64,000 nt of DNA from Streptomyces sp. NRRL S-455 (GTDB lineage Bacteria; Actinomycetota; Actinomycetes; Streptomycetales; Streptomycetaceae), in the NCBI RefSeq assembly GCF_000717875.1, contig NZ_JOCT01000004.1, forward strand, positions 496,001-560,000, written 5' to 3'. The position numbers and the translations under genes were made by a program. Below the pieces are notes generated by a model. It saw only the letters and a list, made by a program, of their open reading frames with translations. It did not search any database and was not told the DNA's origin. Shown here piece by piece: positions 37,607 to 45,929 of the stretch (position 1 is its first letter; each line of letters opens with the position of its first letter).

Positions 37607-37786
37607 ACGTACGCACGTATACGACTGCCCACCGTGCGTTCATCACGGGCCACCCGACCGAGTGAACGCGCCACCACGTGGACGCAGCACCGGCTCCGAC
37701 CGGACACGGAACCGGCCGCTTCGCGGCCGAGCACGCACGAGCGATATCGCGGCCCTCCGCGCAACGACCACGAGGATGCGATTCCT

Positions 37787-37806
37787 CCCAGGGCTGAAGC
37801 CCTGGG
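37787..37806 (-). repeat. Second IS605-type end hairpin
   Basis: CCCAGGGCT-GA-AGCCCTGGG, perfect 9-bp arms. On the minus strand it reads GAGGAACCCCAGGGCT followed by AGCCCTGGGAGGAATC, the form of a right-end hairpin of another tnpB element. It lies 180 bases upstream of this tnpB and in the same orientation, so it is either this element's left-end hairpin or, as I prefer, the leftover right end of a second element. Confidence 0.5.
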
Positions 37807-37851
37807 GTTCCTCGCAAGTGCTGCTGAACGGACATGACCGGCCCGGGGCGC

Positions 37852-37878
37852 TGTCACAGGCCCGGGGCACGGGGCGTT
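37852..37878 (+). promoter_or_regulatory. ECF41-type promoter (right copy)
   Basis: TGTCACA, 16-base spacer, CGTT: one mismatch to TGTCACA-N16-CGTC. It lies 88 bases before the GTG at 37967 that begins the sigma-factor-like remnant. Confidence 0.5.
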
Positions 37879-37966
37879 GCACAACCCCGCCGAAGGACCA
37901 CAAGATCACCAGAACGTGCTCGCGCCGCGAAACACGGCCGGGTGGGAAGACTTCAGGAGGAGCGGA

Positions 37967-38011
37967 GTGAACAAGGCCGAGGAGTTCGAGGAGCTGCGGC
38001 CCTGCTGTTCT
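37967..38011 (+). pseudogene. N-terminal remnant of an ECF41-type sigma factor gene
   Basis: AGGAGG (37955-37960), 6 bases, then GTG and codons for MNKAEEFEELRP. Adding one missing C after CGGCCC continues as LLF, giving MNKAEEFEELRPLLF, the usual opening of SigJ/ECF41 sigma factors before region 2. After that the similarity ends abruptly. The unmodified frame runs on, in frame, into the ankyrin gene. Confidence 0.5.
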
Positions 38012-38050
38012 TCGGCGCAGCCGAGTCACCATCTTTGGACAGCACTTAGC

Positions 38051-38725
38051 ATGATCGACATGGACTGGGACGGCATCACCGACCGGGAGCGCTACGGGGA
38101 CTGGTACCGGAAGGACCGGGACCGGTTTTCGGACCGGGCCCGGGATGCCGACTGGGACGGCCTGTTCGGGGAGCTGGGGAAGAACCCCCGGTGGATCAAC
38201 CTCGCCCGGCCCGGGAACCGCAGCGGATTCGCCCCGCTGCACCAAGCGGCCTGGCACGGCGCCGGCATCGCGATCGTCTCCCGGCTGATCGCGCACGGTG
38301 CCTGGCGCACGCAGCGCGCCCGGGACGGACGGCGCCCCGTGGACATCGCCAGGGAGCGGGGGCACACGCATCTGCTGGAACTCCTGGAACCGGTCGCGGT
38401 GCGGCAGCTTCCCTCCCCGTCCGATGCGCTGGAGCACCACTTCCACGCGCTGCTGCGAGAGCGCACCGGCAGCTGCTTCGACGAGATCGAGCACCTGCTG
38501 CCACCGCTGTCCCCACTGACGGAGGGCCTGGACGTGCGGATCTTCTTCCGGGTGGTCGGCATGATGGGCGGCTTCCACTACCGCCTCCACGAGGACATCG
38601 TGCACGTGCACGGCAGCTCCCGGATGGACGGCGACAACGGGGACTTCTACCGCGTGACCCCCGACGGCTGGACCAAGCTCCCGTACAGCCCCAGACCGCC
38701 GAACCCCTGGTGCTTCTCGTGCTGA
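38051..38725 (+). CDS. Ankyrin-repeat protein
   Basis: 224 residues from ATG 38051. Two ankyrin repeats (GFAPLHQAAWHGAGIAIVSRL and DGRRPVDIARERGHTHLLELL, about residues 60-115) after an Asp/Arg-rich N-terminus (DWDGITDRERYGDWYRKDRDRF). A C-terminal region with IFFRVVGMMGGFHYRL may be a small beta domain. Likely a protein-interaction role; partner unknown. An upstream GTG at 37967 with a strong ribosome site is in frame and would add 28 residues inherited from a dead sigma gene, so the true start is uncertain. Confidence 0.8.
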   Translation: MIDMDWDGITDRERYGDWYRKDRDRFSDRARDADWDGLFGELGKNPRWINLARPGNRSGFAPLHQAAWHGAGIAIVSRLIAHGAWRTQRARDGRRPVDIARERGHTHLLELLEPVAVRQLPSPSDALEHHFHALLRERTGSCFDEIEHLLPPLSPLTEGLDVRIFFRVVGMMGGFHYRLHEDIVHVHGSSRMDGDNGDFYRVTPDGWTKLPYSPRPPNPWCFSC

Positions 38726-38905
38726 CGCCCTTCACGCAACGGCCGGTTGGCACCACATGCCGACGACCCGTCAAGCCGGCCCGTGCGGGTTCTGTGCCGC
38801 CCGGCGGTGTGCTTGCCGTTCCATGAAATGATCGGCCCGTTCGACTGACAGTTGTCGCCGGTGTCGTTGCCGATGCGCCCGTCGATGCGCGAACGGGAGG
38901 CCCGT

Positions 38906-39211
38906 GTGGGAGACCACTTCAAGACCGATATTGATCAGCTCGCCACTTTCACCAGGGACCTCAAGGGAGCCAACGACTGCCTTGAGCGGGTGCGGACCGC
39001 GCTGCAGCATGTGCGGACCGACCAGATCGGAACGCCGGAGCTGGACGAGGCGTGCGATGAGTTCCAGGAGCGGTGGAAGTACGGCAACGAGCAGATCAAG
39101 GAGCGCATCGACAAGCTCACCGAAGGTCTCCAGCAGAACACGGACAACTACCGCGAAGTGGAGACGTCCCTGGAGGAGAGCTTCAAACGCGCCGCGGCCG
39201 CGGGGAAGTGA
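38906..39211 (+). CDS. WXG100-like small helical protein (possible type VII substrate)
   Basis: 101 residues from GTG 38906 with GGGAGG at 5 bases. Almost entirely helical: helix, short turn with Trp57-x-x-Gly60 (ERWKYGNEQ), helix, the hairpin shape of ESAT-6/WXG100 proteins. No signal peptide or Cys pair. Its stop overlaps the next start by one base (TGATG), so it is coupled to the larger WXG-containing protein. Assignment is by pattern only; the motif is WxxG, not strict WxG. Confidence 0.72.
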   Translation: MGDHFKTDIDQLATFTRDLKGANDCLERVRTALQHVRTDQIGTPELDEACDEFQERWKYGNEQIKERIDKLTEGLQQNTDNYREVETSLEESFKRAAAAGK

Positions 39212-40518
39212 TGACGGTGGCACAGAATCCGTATGTGCACCTCGGGTGGAACCCGGTGCCGGGGCAGCCGGGCGAAGTCGCGAAGCTCCGTACCCAGCTC
39301 GCCAATTCGGCGAACGCGTTGCAGACGGCGTACGAGAAGATCGACAAGCTGCTCGGCGAGTCCAGCTTCTGGGAGGGTGACGCCGCCGTCGGCTTCCGGG
39401 AGGCCCTCGACGGTGACCTGCCGAAGTACATGAAGGATGCCCACACGTCGCTGACCCAGGCCGCCGGTCACCTGGGCACATGGCACGACGGGCTGACCAG
39501 CCGCAGGGAGCTGGCGCACAAGTACGACGCCGAGGCGGCCGACCACAAGGGTGACCTGAAGACCGCCAACTCCCGGCACGAGGCGGCACAGAAGGACCCC
39601 GACCTGAAGCTCGCGGGCCGGACGTTCACCGAAGGCCCCGAACTGGAGGCCGCTCAGGCTCGCCTCAACGCGGCCAACGACCGGCTCAGCGATGCCGTGA
39701 CCGCCGTCAACAACGCCCAGGGCGCCCTGGATGCCGTGATGCGCAAGGCGCGCGAACTGGAGGGGACGCACGAGGCGGAGGCGCGGGCCCTCGCGACGGC
39801 GCTGAAGGATTCGACGAAGAACCTGGCACCGGAGGAACCGGGGTGGCTGAGCAAAGCGCTCAGCTGGATCGGGGACAACCTCACCAACATCCTCAGTGTG
39901 CTGGCGGCGGTCGCGGGACTACTGGCGCTGCTGTGCACGGGGCCGTTCGGTATCGCGATGCTGCTGGCGGCCGGTGCCCTGAGTCTGGCCACGATGGCGT
40001 CCAGACTCTCCGACCCCAAGGTGCGGGAGTCGCTCAAGGACGGGGTCACGAAAGGTGAGTTCGATGCGGACTTCTGGGAGAACTCGGTGGGGCTCGCCGG
40101 TGATTTCCTGGGGGCGGTGCCCGGTCTAGGGGCCGTGTCGCGCGGGCTCAACGGCGCCATTCGGTCGACGATCAACGCATCCGAAGCGGTGAGTGCGGGG
40201 CAGTTCCTGGGCAGGTTCGCCGACGACACCGTCACGGCCGCGAACAGGATCACGACCGCGGGTTCCTACAACCCGGTCGGAAACTGGGTGGCGCAAGCAG
40301 CGGGAGGCAGCCAGGCGGTCAGAGTGGGCATGGACTATGTCTCGCCGGTCGCGGGTGTTCTCACCTCGAGCTACGGCCTTGCTGCCGAGAACATCGACGC
40401 GCTGGACAGCGACGCCGGCAAGAACACCGCGACCGGGGTCGACGCGGCCCGCGCGGGCCTGTTCGACGGCCCTGCGGCCTTCTCCATCGTGCGCAACACT
40501 GCGGCGGCGCTGCGATGA
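39211..40518 (+). CDS. Large WXG-type protein with central membrane segment
   Basis: 435 residues. N-terminal ~100 residues form a WXG100-like hairpin (GEVAKLRTQLANSANALQTAYEKI, SFWEGDAAVGFREAL; W-E-G). A coiled-coil stretch follows (HKGDLKTANSRHEAAQKD...LNAANDRLSDAVTAVNNAQG), then a strongly hydrophobic region (NILSVLAAVAGLLALLCTGPFGIAMLLAAGALSLATMA) and a Gly/Ala-rich C-terminus. The layout matches actinobacterial WXG/PPE-like secreted or membrane proteins. No recognisable toxin domain at the C-terminus. Coupled to genes on both sides. Confidence 0.75.
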   Translation: MTVAQNPYVHLGWNPVPGQPGEVAKLRTQLANSANALQTAYEKIDKLLGESSFWEGDAAVGFREALDGDLPKYMKDAHTSLTQAAGHLGTWHDGLTSRRELAHKYDAEAADHKGDLKTANSRHEAAQKDPDLKLAGRTFTEGPELEAAQARLNAANDRLSDAVTAVNNAQGALDAVMRKARELEGTHEAEARALATALKDSTKNLAPEEPGWLSKALSWIGDNLTNILSVLAAVAGLLALLCTGPFGIAMLLAAGALSLATMASRLSDPKVRESLKDGVTKGEFDADFWENSVGLAGDFLGAVPGLGAVSRGLNGAIRSTINASEAVSAGQFLGRFADDTVTAANRITTAGSYNPVGNWVAQAAGGSQAVRVGMDYVSPVAGVLTSSYGLAAENIDALDSDAGKNTATGVDAARAGLFDGPAAFSIVRNTAAALR

Positions 40519-41255
40519 CACAGGAAGCCTCAGAGTCTCCGATCCGTCTGGTGATCGACGACACGGCCAGAGACCCGAGCTCGAAGATCTGGTACGCACT
40601 GCCGGCCGGGTTCTTCGGCGTTCCGATCGACGTCCTCGACCCCGAACCGGGCTCGGAGCAGGCAGCGCACCTCGAACAGGCACTGGCGCTGGTCCTGGAC
40701 CTCGTGCCCGACGATCAGCGTGACCAGTACACCGGCACACTGCGGGACGTTCGGTTCATGGCTGCCCAGATGCGGAACGAAGGCGTCATCGCCTGCTCCC
40801 TCGGTATGCACTACGCGGACGACGGGTCGTCTGCGTCGTCCGTGTTCACGGTGGCGCTCAGAGACATCGAGTGGGCCCCGGCCAAGATCACGGCGGTTCG
40901 CGCGGTCTCCCTGCGTGAATGTGCTGAGAACGTGGGGCTCTTGACGCTGCCGGGCGGCCGTCCGGCGTCGGTCTCCGACACCGTGATCACCATGCCCGCC
41001 CTTGCAGGAGTGCCAAGCCAGGACGTCTACCAGTGCAATCTGTACATCCCGGCCCCCTCAGGCACGCAGTTGGGCGTTCTGACGCTGAGCAGTACGGCCG
41101 TGGACTCCCGGAAGCACTACCGCGACATGATGGAAGGCATCGCGCACACGGTGTCCTTCCACGATCCGCTGCCGGAGATCGAGCGCGCCGTGCGCAACGA
41201 GGCAGCGGACGGTACCAACAGCATCGCGGACGACATCGCCTCCGACTTCGGATGA
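40515..41255 (+). CDS. Conserved protein of the WXG cluster, function unknown
   Basis: 246 residues starting with ATG overlapping the previous stop (ATGA). Soluble, mixed alpha/beta. The C-terminal part (VYQCNLYIPAPSGTQLGVLTLSSTAVDSRKHYRDMMEGIAHTVSF) is faintly like Mog1/PsbP-type (LpqN/LpqT-like) domains. Tight coupling suggests it works with the WXG proteins, as chaperone, partner or immunity protein; none of these can be shown from sequence. Confidence 0.75.
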   Translation: MTQEASESPIRLVIDDTARDPSSKIWYALPAGFFGVPIDVLDPEPGSEQAAHLEQALALVLDLVPDDQRDQYTGTLRDVRFMAAQMRNEGVIACSLGMHYADDGSSASSVFTVALRDIEWAPAKITAVRAVSLRECAENVGLLTLPGGRPASVSDTVITMPALAGVPSQDVYQCNLYIPAPSGTQLGVLTLSSTAVDSRKHYRDMMEGIAHTVSFHDPLPEIERAVRNEAADGTNSIADDIASDFG

Positions 41256-41269
41256 CCCGGGATGTGTGA

Positions 41270-41887
41270 ATGACCTTGAACTTCGACACACACGGCTTCC
41301 ACGGCCCTGCCGCGTGGGACACACCGGGCACCCGACGTGCCTTCCGTCGCCGGACGGTGCGTCACCTGGCCAAGTCGCTCGGCTGGGTGGCGCTGTGGTG
41401 GGGGGCGTTGTTCTTGACCCTCCTGCTGCCCGTGGAAGCGTCGGTTCCCATGGCTTTGGTCCTTCTTGTGATCGGGGTCTTGGCGGTGGTAGCCCTCGGC
41501 CGGCTCGCATTGGGGTGGCGAATGCGGCGCATCCTCACCGTCTATCCCTGGCGTCAGCAGTCCGGTGCTGTCCGGGTCACCAAGGGCAAGGATGCGGTCT
41601 TCGTGCTGCCCGACCCTGACAACCCGGAGAAATCGGTGTCGCTGAAGGTGTCTGCCGGGCTCTTCCGGGCCTGGAGCCACGAGGCCCTCAAGGAGTACGA
41701 CGAGGAACTCTGGTATGCGGGTGATCCGCGGTTCGCCTGCGTGGTTTCCAAGCCTCCTGGCCCGAGTGACCTTGGCTACCTTGCCCAGCCAACCGCCTAT
41801 AACCCCCGCACCTCCCCCCGCCGCAAAGGCCTCAGCCCCGAGGCCCGCCGCCGCGCCCGGGCCATCGGTGCGCGCGTCGCCGACTGA
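41270..41887 (+). CDS. Two-helix membrane protein of the WXG cluster
   Basis: 205 residues, 14 bases after the previous gene. Two adjacent membrane helices (LGWVALWWGALFLTLLLPV and VPMALVLLVIGVLAVVALGRLAL), with basic residues on the N-terminal side, and a cytoplasmic domain with YDEELWYAGDPRFACVV. Basic C-terminus. Function unknown; last gene of the cluster, convergent with glmS. Confidence 0.75.
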   Translation: MTLNFDTHGFHGPAAWDTPGTRRAFRRRTVRHLAKSLGWVALWWGALFLTLLLPVEASVPMALVLLVIGVLAVVALGRLALGWRMRRILTVYPWRQQSGAVRVTKGKDAVFVLPDPDNPEKSVSLKVSAGLFRAWSHEALKEYDEELWYAGDPRFACVVSKPPGPSDLGYLAQPTAYNPRTSPRRKGLSPEARRRARAIGARVAD

Positions 41888-41937
41888 CGTGACGAGACTC
41901 CGGAACTGCGCCAACAGGTAGTCACCAGCCGCACAGG

Positions 41938-41965
41938 GGGGCGAACGACTGTCGCCGTTCGCCCC
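41938..41965. terminator. Terminator of glmS / WXG cluster
   Basis: GGGGCGAACG, 8-base loop, CGTTCGCCCC: perfect 10-bp stem between convergent genes, 8 bases after the glmS stop, followed by CTCTTCCC on the plus strand. Confidence 0.75.
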
Positions 41966-41973
41966 TCTTCCCG

Positions 41974-43821
41974 CTACTCCACCGTCACCGACTTCGCCAG
42001 GTTCCGAGGCTGATCCACCTCGTTGCCCCGGGCCGTGGCCAGCTCGCACGCGAACACCTGCAACGGCACGCTCGCCACCATCGGCTGAAGCAGCGTCGGA
42101 GTGACCGGGATGCGGATCAGGTGGTCGGCGTACGGAACCACCGCCTCGTCACCCTCCTCCGCGATCACGATGGTCCGCGCACCCCGCGCCCGGATCTCCT
42201 GGATGTTGGACACGATCTTGTCGTGCAGCACGGACCGCCCTCGCGGCGACGGCACCACGACGACCACGGGAAGGTCCTCCTCGATCAGGGCGATCGGCCC
42301 GTGCTTCAACTCCCCCGCGGCGAACCCCTCGGCGTGCATGTAGGCCAGCTCCTTGAGCTTCAGCGCGCCCTCGAGGGCCACCGGATAGCCGACGTGCCGC
42401 CCCAGGAACAGCACCGTGTTCTTGGCGGCGAGTGAACGGGCCAGCTCCCGCACCGGCTCCATGGTGCCGAGGACCTGCTCCACCGCACCGGCGATCGAGG
42501 ACAGGTCGCGGACCACCGCCCCGATCTCGTCGCCCCACTTGGTGCCCCGGACCTGCCCCAGGTACAGGGCGACCAGGTAACACGCCACGAGCTGCGTCAG
42601 GAACGCCTTGGTGGACGCGACGGCCACCTCCGGCCCGGCGTGCGTGTACAGCACCGCGTCCGACTCGCGCGGGATCGTCGAGCCGTTGGTGTTGCAGATG
42701 GCCAGGACCTTGGAGCCCTGCTCACGGGCATGGCGGAGCGCCATGAGCGTGTCCATGGTCTCGCCGGACTGCGAGATCGCGATCACCAGGGTCTGCGCGT
42801 CCAGGATCGGGTCCCGGTAGCGGAACTCACTGGCCAGTTCCACCTCGCACGGGATGCGTGTCCAGTGCTCGATGGCGTACTTGGCGATCATCCCGGCGTG
42901 GAAGGCCGTACCGCAGGCGACGATGACGACCTTGTCGACCTCCCGCAGCACCCCCGGAGGGATCCGCACCTCGTCCAGGGTCAGCGAACCGGAGCCGTCG
43001 ATCCGGCCCAGCAGCGTGTCGGCGACCGCCTTGGGCTGCTCGGCGATCTCCTTGAGCATGAAGTAGTCGTAGCCGCCCTTCTCGGCGGCCGACGCGTCCC
43101 AGTCGACGTGGTAGGAACGGACGTCGGCCGGGCGGCCGTCGAATCCGGTCACCACCACGCCGTCCCGGCGCAGCTCCACGACCTGGTCCTGCCCGAGCTC
43201 GATCGCCGACCGTGTGTGTTCGATGAACGCGGCGACGTCCGAGGCGAGGAAGGCCTCGCCGTCGCCGACGCCGACCACCAGCGGCGAGTTCCGCCGGGCG
43301 CCCACCACCACGTCGGGTTCGTCGGCGTGTACGGCGACCAGGGTGAACGCGCCCTCCAGCCGCCGGCACACCAGCCGCATCGCTTCGGCGAGGTCGGCGC
43401 ACGAGGAGAACTCCTCGGCGAGCAGATGCGCCACGACCTCGGTGTCCGTCTCGGAGGCCAGCTCGTGGCCGCGCTCCTCCAACTCGGCCCGCAGCAGGGC
43501 GAAGTTCTCGATGATGCCGTTGTGGACGACGGCGACCCGGCCCGCGTTGTCGAGGTGCGGGTGGGCGTTGGCGTCCGTCGGTCCGCCGTGCGTGGCCCAC
43601 CGGGTGTGTCCGATGCCCGTCGTGCCGGTCGGCAGCGGCCGGCCGTCCAGTTCCTTCTCCAGGTTGAGGAGTTTCCCGGCCTTCTTCGCCGTCGCCAGGC
43701 CGCCGTCGGCCAGCACGGCGACACCCGCCGAGTCGTAGCCCCGGTACTCCAGCCGCTTCAGCCCGGCCATCACGACCTCGAGCGCCGACTGCGGCCCCAC
43801 GTATCCCACGATTCCGCACAT
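41974..43821 (-). CDS. glmS: Glutamine-fructose-6-phosphate aminotransferase
   Basis: 615 residues. Starts MCGIVGYVG with Cys2 as the glutaminase nucleophile (after Met removal), RWATHGGPTDANAHPH, VHNGIIEN; then two SIS isomerase domains (ACGTAFHAGMIAKY, SQSGETMDTLMALRHA) and the C-terminal NLAKSVTVE. Makes glucosamine-6-phosphate for cell wall and other amino sugars. Start ATG 43821; the frame beyond to 43890 is not used because processing needs Met-Cys at the terminus. Confidence 0.97.
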   Translation of the reverse strand: MCGIVGYVGPQSALEVVMAGLKRLEYRGYDSAGVAVLADGGLATAKKAGKLLNLEKELDGRPLPTGTTGIGHTRWATHGGPTDANAHPHLDNAGRVAVVHNGIIENFALLRAELEERGHELASETDTEVVAHLLAEEFSSCADLAEAMRLVCRRLEGAFTLVAVHADEPDVVVGARRNSPLVVGVGDGEAFLASDVAAFIEHTRSAIELGQDQVVELRRDGVVVTGFDGRPADVRSYHVDWDASAAEKGGYDYFMLKEIAEQPKAVADTLLGRIDGSGSLTLDEVRIPPGVLREVDKVVIVACGTAFHAGMIAKYAIEHWTRIPCEVELASEFRYRDPILDAQTLVIAISQSGETMDTLMALRHAREQGSKVLAICNTNGSTIPRESDAVLYTHAGPEVAVASTKAFLTQLVACYLVALYLGQVRGTKWGDEIGAVVRDLSSIAGAVEQVLGTMEPVRELARSLAAKNTVLFLGRHVGYPVALEGALKLKELAYMHAEGFAAGELKHGPIALIEEDLPVVVVVPSPRGRSVLHDKIVSNIQEIRARGARTIVIAEEGDEAVVPYADHLIRIPVTPTLLQPMVASVPLQVFACELATARGNEVDQPRNLAKSVTVE

Positions 43822-43942
43822 GAGGCGCAAGCCTACGGGCCGACCCCGCACCGAAAGCCCTTCCGCGTGCCCGAAATCGGAAATTCCCACCGGGGAACGA
43901 ACACGGTTCAGGGCACGGGGCGGTTGTGCCCCCCGGCGTGAC

Positions 43943-44752
43943 TCACACCTTCGCCCGGTAAGCCCGCATGGCGAGGGGGTAGAACACCACCGCGATCCCC
44001 GCCGCCCAGACCAACGACCACATCACCGGCTCCGCGACCGCCCCACCCAGCAGCAGCCCCCGGAACGCGTCGGACAGATGGGTGACCGGATTGACGTCGC
44101 TCCACGCCTGGAGCCAGCCCGGCATGGTGTCGACCACGACGAACGCGCTGCTGGTGAAGGTGATCGGGAAGATGAGTGTGAAGGCGAACGCCTGCACCTT
44201 CTCCGCGTCGCCGGCCAGCATCCCGATCAGGACCGCGCACCAGGACACGGCCGCCGCGAACACCACCACCAGCAGCACACCGAGCAGGAACCCACCGAAC
44301 CCACCGGTGACGCGGAAGCCGAGGGCCAGTCCTAGGCCGATCATCAGCAGCATCGCCCACACGTGCTTCGCGAGGTCGGCGGTGATGCGTCCGATCAGCG
44401 GGGCGGAGCGGGCGATCGGCAGGCTGCGCAGCCGGTCGAAGACGCCCTTGGTGAGGTCGGTGTTGAGCGCCATCGCCGTGTACATCGTCATGAAGAGGGT
44501 GTTCTGCACGATGATCCCGGGCAGCGCGTACCTCAGGTACGCGTCGGGCGATCCGGCCATCTGCCCGCCCAGCACATAGGTGAACAGGAACACGAACATG
44601 ATCGGCGTGATGCTGTAGTCGACCAGTTCCAGCGGGTTGTGCTTGACGGCGACCAGGCTCCGCCAGGCCATCGTGAAGGTCTGCCGCAGCCCGGCGAGGG
44701 GCGGCACCCGGCCCGAGCCCGTGACCGGCGCGGTGATCGTGGTGGCGGTCAT
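43943..44752 (-). CDS. ABC-2 type permease (DrrB-like)
   Basis: 269 residues with about six membrane helices (DYSITPIMFVFLFTYVLGG, IIVQNTLFMTMYTAMAL, AKHVWAMLLMIGLGLAL, FLLGVLLVVVFAAAVSWCAVLIG, FTLIFPITFTSSAFVVV, WSLVWAAGIAVVFYPLAM). The DrrB/ABC-2 fingerprint DVNPVTHLSDAFRGLLLGG is near the C-terminus. Start ATG 44752 overlaps the ATPase stop (ATGA). With the ATPase it forms an exporter, probably for a hydrophobic compound. Confidence 0.92.
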   Translation of the reverse strand: MTATTITAPVTGSGRVPPLAGLRQTFTMAWRSLVAVKHNPLELVDYSITPIMFVFLFTYVLGGQMAGSPDAYLRYALPGIIVQNTLFMTMYTAMALNTDLTKGVFDRLRSLPIARSAPLIGRITADLAKHVWAMLLMIGLGLALGFRVTGGFGGFLLGVLLVVVFAAAVSWCAVLIGMLAGDAEKVQAFAFTLIFPITFTSSAFVVVDTMPGWLQAWSDVNPVTHLSDAFRGLLLGGAVAEPVMWSLVWAAGIAVVFYPLAMRAYRAKV

Positions 44753-45756
44753 GACCGGCTCACCGCCTTCTCCAGCTCGTCGTCGCCCCGGACGGCCGAG
44801 CCGCCGTCCTCCTCCGGCTCGCCCGGCTCGGCACGGTGGCCGGTCAGGGCGAGGAAGACCTCGTCGAGCGAGGAACGGCGCAGGGCCAGCTCGCCCACCG
44901 CGATCCCCTCCCGGTCCAGCGCACGCACCACGGCCGGCATCAGCTCGGGGTCCTTCACCGGCGCGGTGATCATCTCGCCCTCGATCCGGGCCTCGGGGCC
45001 GGCGGCCCCGGCCACCAGCGCGTGCGCCCGCGCGAGGTCCTGCCCGAGGATCGGCCGGAGTTCCAGCACCTGCCCGCCGACCTGGGCCTTCAGCCGGTCC
45101 GGTGTGCCCTCGGCGATCACCCGGCCCTTGTCGATCACCACGATGTCGTCGGCCAGTACGTCGGCCTCGTTCAGGTACTGCGTGGTCAGCAGGGCGGTCG
45201 CACCGTCCGCGACCAGGCCGCGGAGCAGGTCCCACAGCTCACCGCGGCTGTGTGGATCGAGGCCGGTGGTCGGCTCGTCGAGGAAGAGGATGCTGGGCCG
45301 GCCGACCAGGCTGGCCGCGAGGTCCAGGCGCCGGCGCATGCCTCCCGAGAAGGTCTTGGCGGCCCGCCCGGCCGCCTGGGTCAGCTGGAACCGCTCCAGC
45401 AGCTCACCCGCCCGCGCCTTCGCCTCCCGCCTCGGCAGGCCCAGCAGCCGGCCGATGAGCAGCAGGTTCTCCGTGCCGGTCAGGTTCTCGTCGACCGCCG
45501 CGTACTGGCCGGTCAGCCCGACCATGGCCCGCACCACTCCGGCATCCCGGACCACGTCGTGCCCGGCCACGTGGGCTCTGCCCCGGTCGGGCCGGAGCAG
45601 CGTCGCGAAGATCCGCACGGCGGTCGTCTTCCCCGCGCCGTTGGGACCCAGCAGTCCGAGCACCGTGCCCTTGCGGGCCCCTAGGTCGACACCGGCCAGC
45701 GCCTCGGTCCCCTTGAACCGTTTGACCAGGCCTTCCGCCTCTATTGCATACGTCAT
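44749..45756 (-). CDS. ABC transporter ATP-binding protein (DrrA-like)
   Basis: 335 residues. Walker A LLGPNGAGKTTAVRI, Q-loop GQYAAVDENLTG, signature FSGGMRRRLDLAASL, Walker B ILFLDEPTTGLD, and the DrrA-type C-terminal extension (LALRRSSLDEVFLALTGH). Energises the downstream permease. GAGGGGTG lies about 5 bases before ATG 45756. No cognate regulator gene is adjacent. Confidence 0.94.
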   Translation of the reverse strand: MTYAIEAEGLVKRFKGTEALAGVDLGARKGTVLGLLGPNGAGKTTAVRIFATLLRPDRGRAHVAGHDVVRDAGVVRAMVGLTGQYAAVDENLTGTENLLLIGRLLGLPRREAKARAGELLERFQLTQAAGRAAKTFSGGMRRRLDLAASLVGRPSILFLDEPTTGLDPHSRGELWDLLRGLVADGATALLTTQYLNEADVLADDIVVIDKGRVIAEGTPDRLKAQVGGQVLELRPILGQDLARAHALVAGAAGPEARIEGEMITAPVKDPELMPAVVRALDREGIAVGELALRRSSLDEVFLALTGHRAEPGEPEEDGGSAVRGDDELEKAVSRS

Positions 45757-45929
45757 GGGTCACCCCTCGGCGTTCGTGAACCCCGGGCTGGGTCCACTTC
45801 TCCCACAACTGTGACGCACACCACTGACATTCCTCCCCTTGCTCACCTTTCTCCCGAATGGGAGATGCCGGCGACCCTGCGTGACGGATCCCACCTCACG
45901 GTCCGTTCGTGCGCCCGTAACAATGGACT

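Larger units (their letters stand above)
36345..37780 (-). mobile_element. IS605-type element carrying tnpB only
   Basis: Contains an intact tnpB on the minus strand and the typical right-end hairpin at 36352-36371 overlapping its stop. No tnpA (Y1 transposase) is present, so movement would need a transposase in trans. The right end (36345-36350, by the GTCAAC sequence) is fairly clear. The left end lies somewhere between 37607 and about 37786 and could not be fixed. Confidence 0.6.

Noticed and set aside
37539..37835. 98-codon minus-strand frame upstream of tnpB
   Set aside because: It covers the second IS end hairpin and non-coding flank; no transposase similarity.
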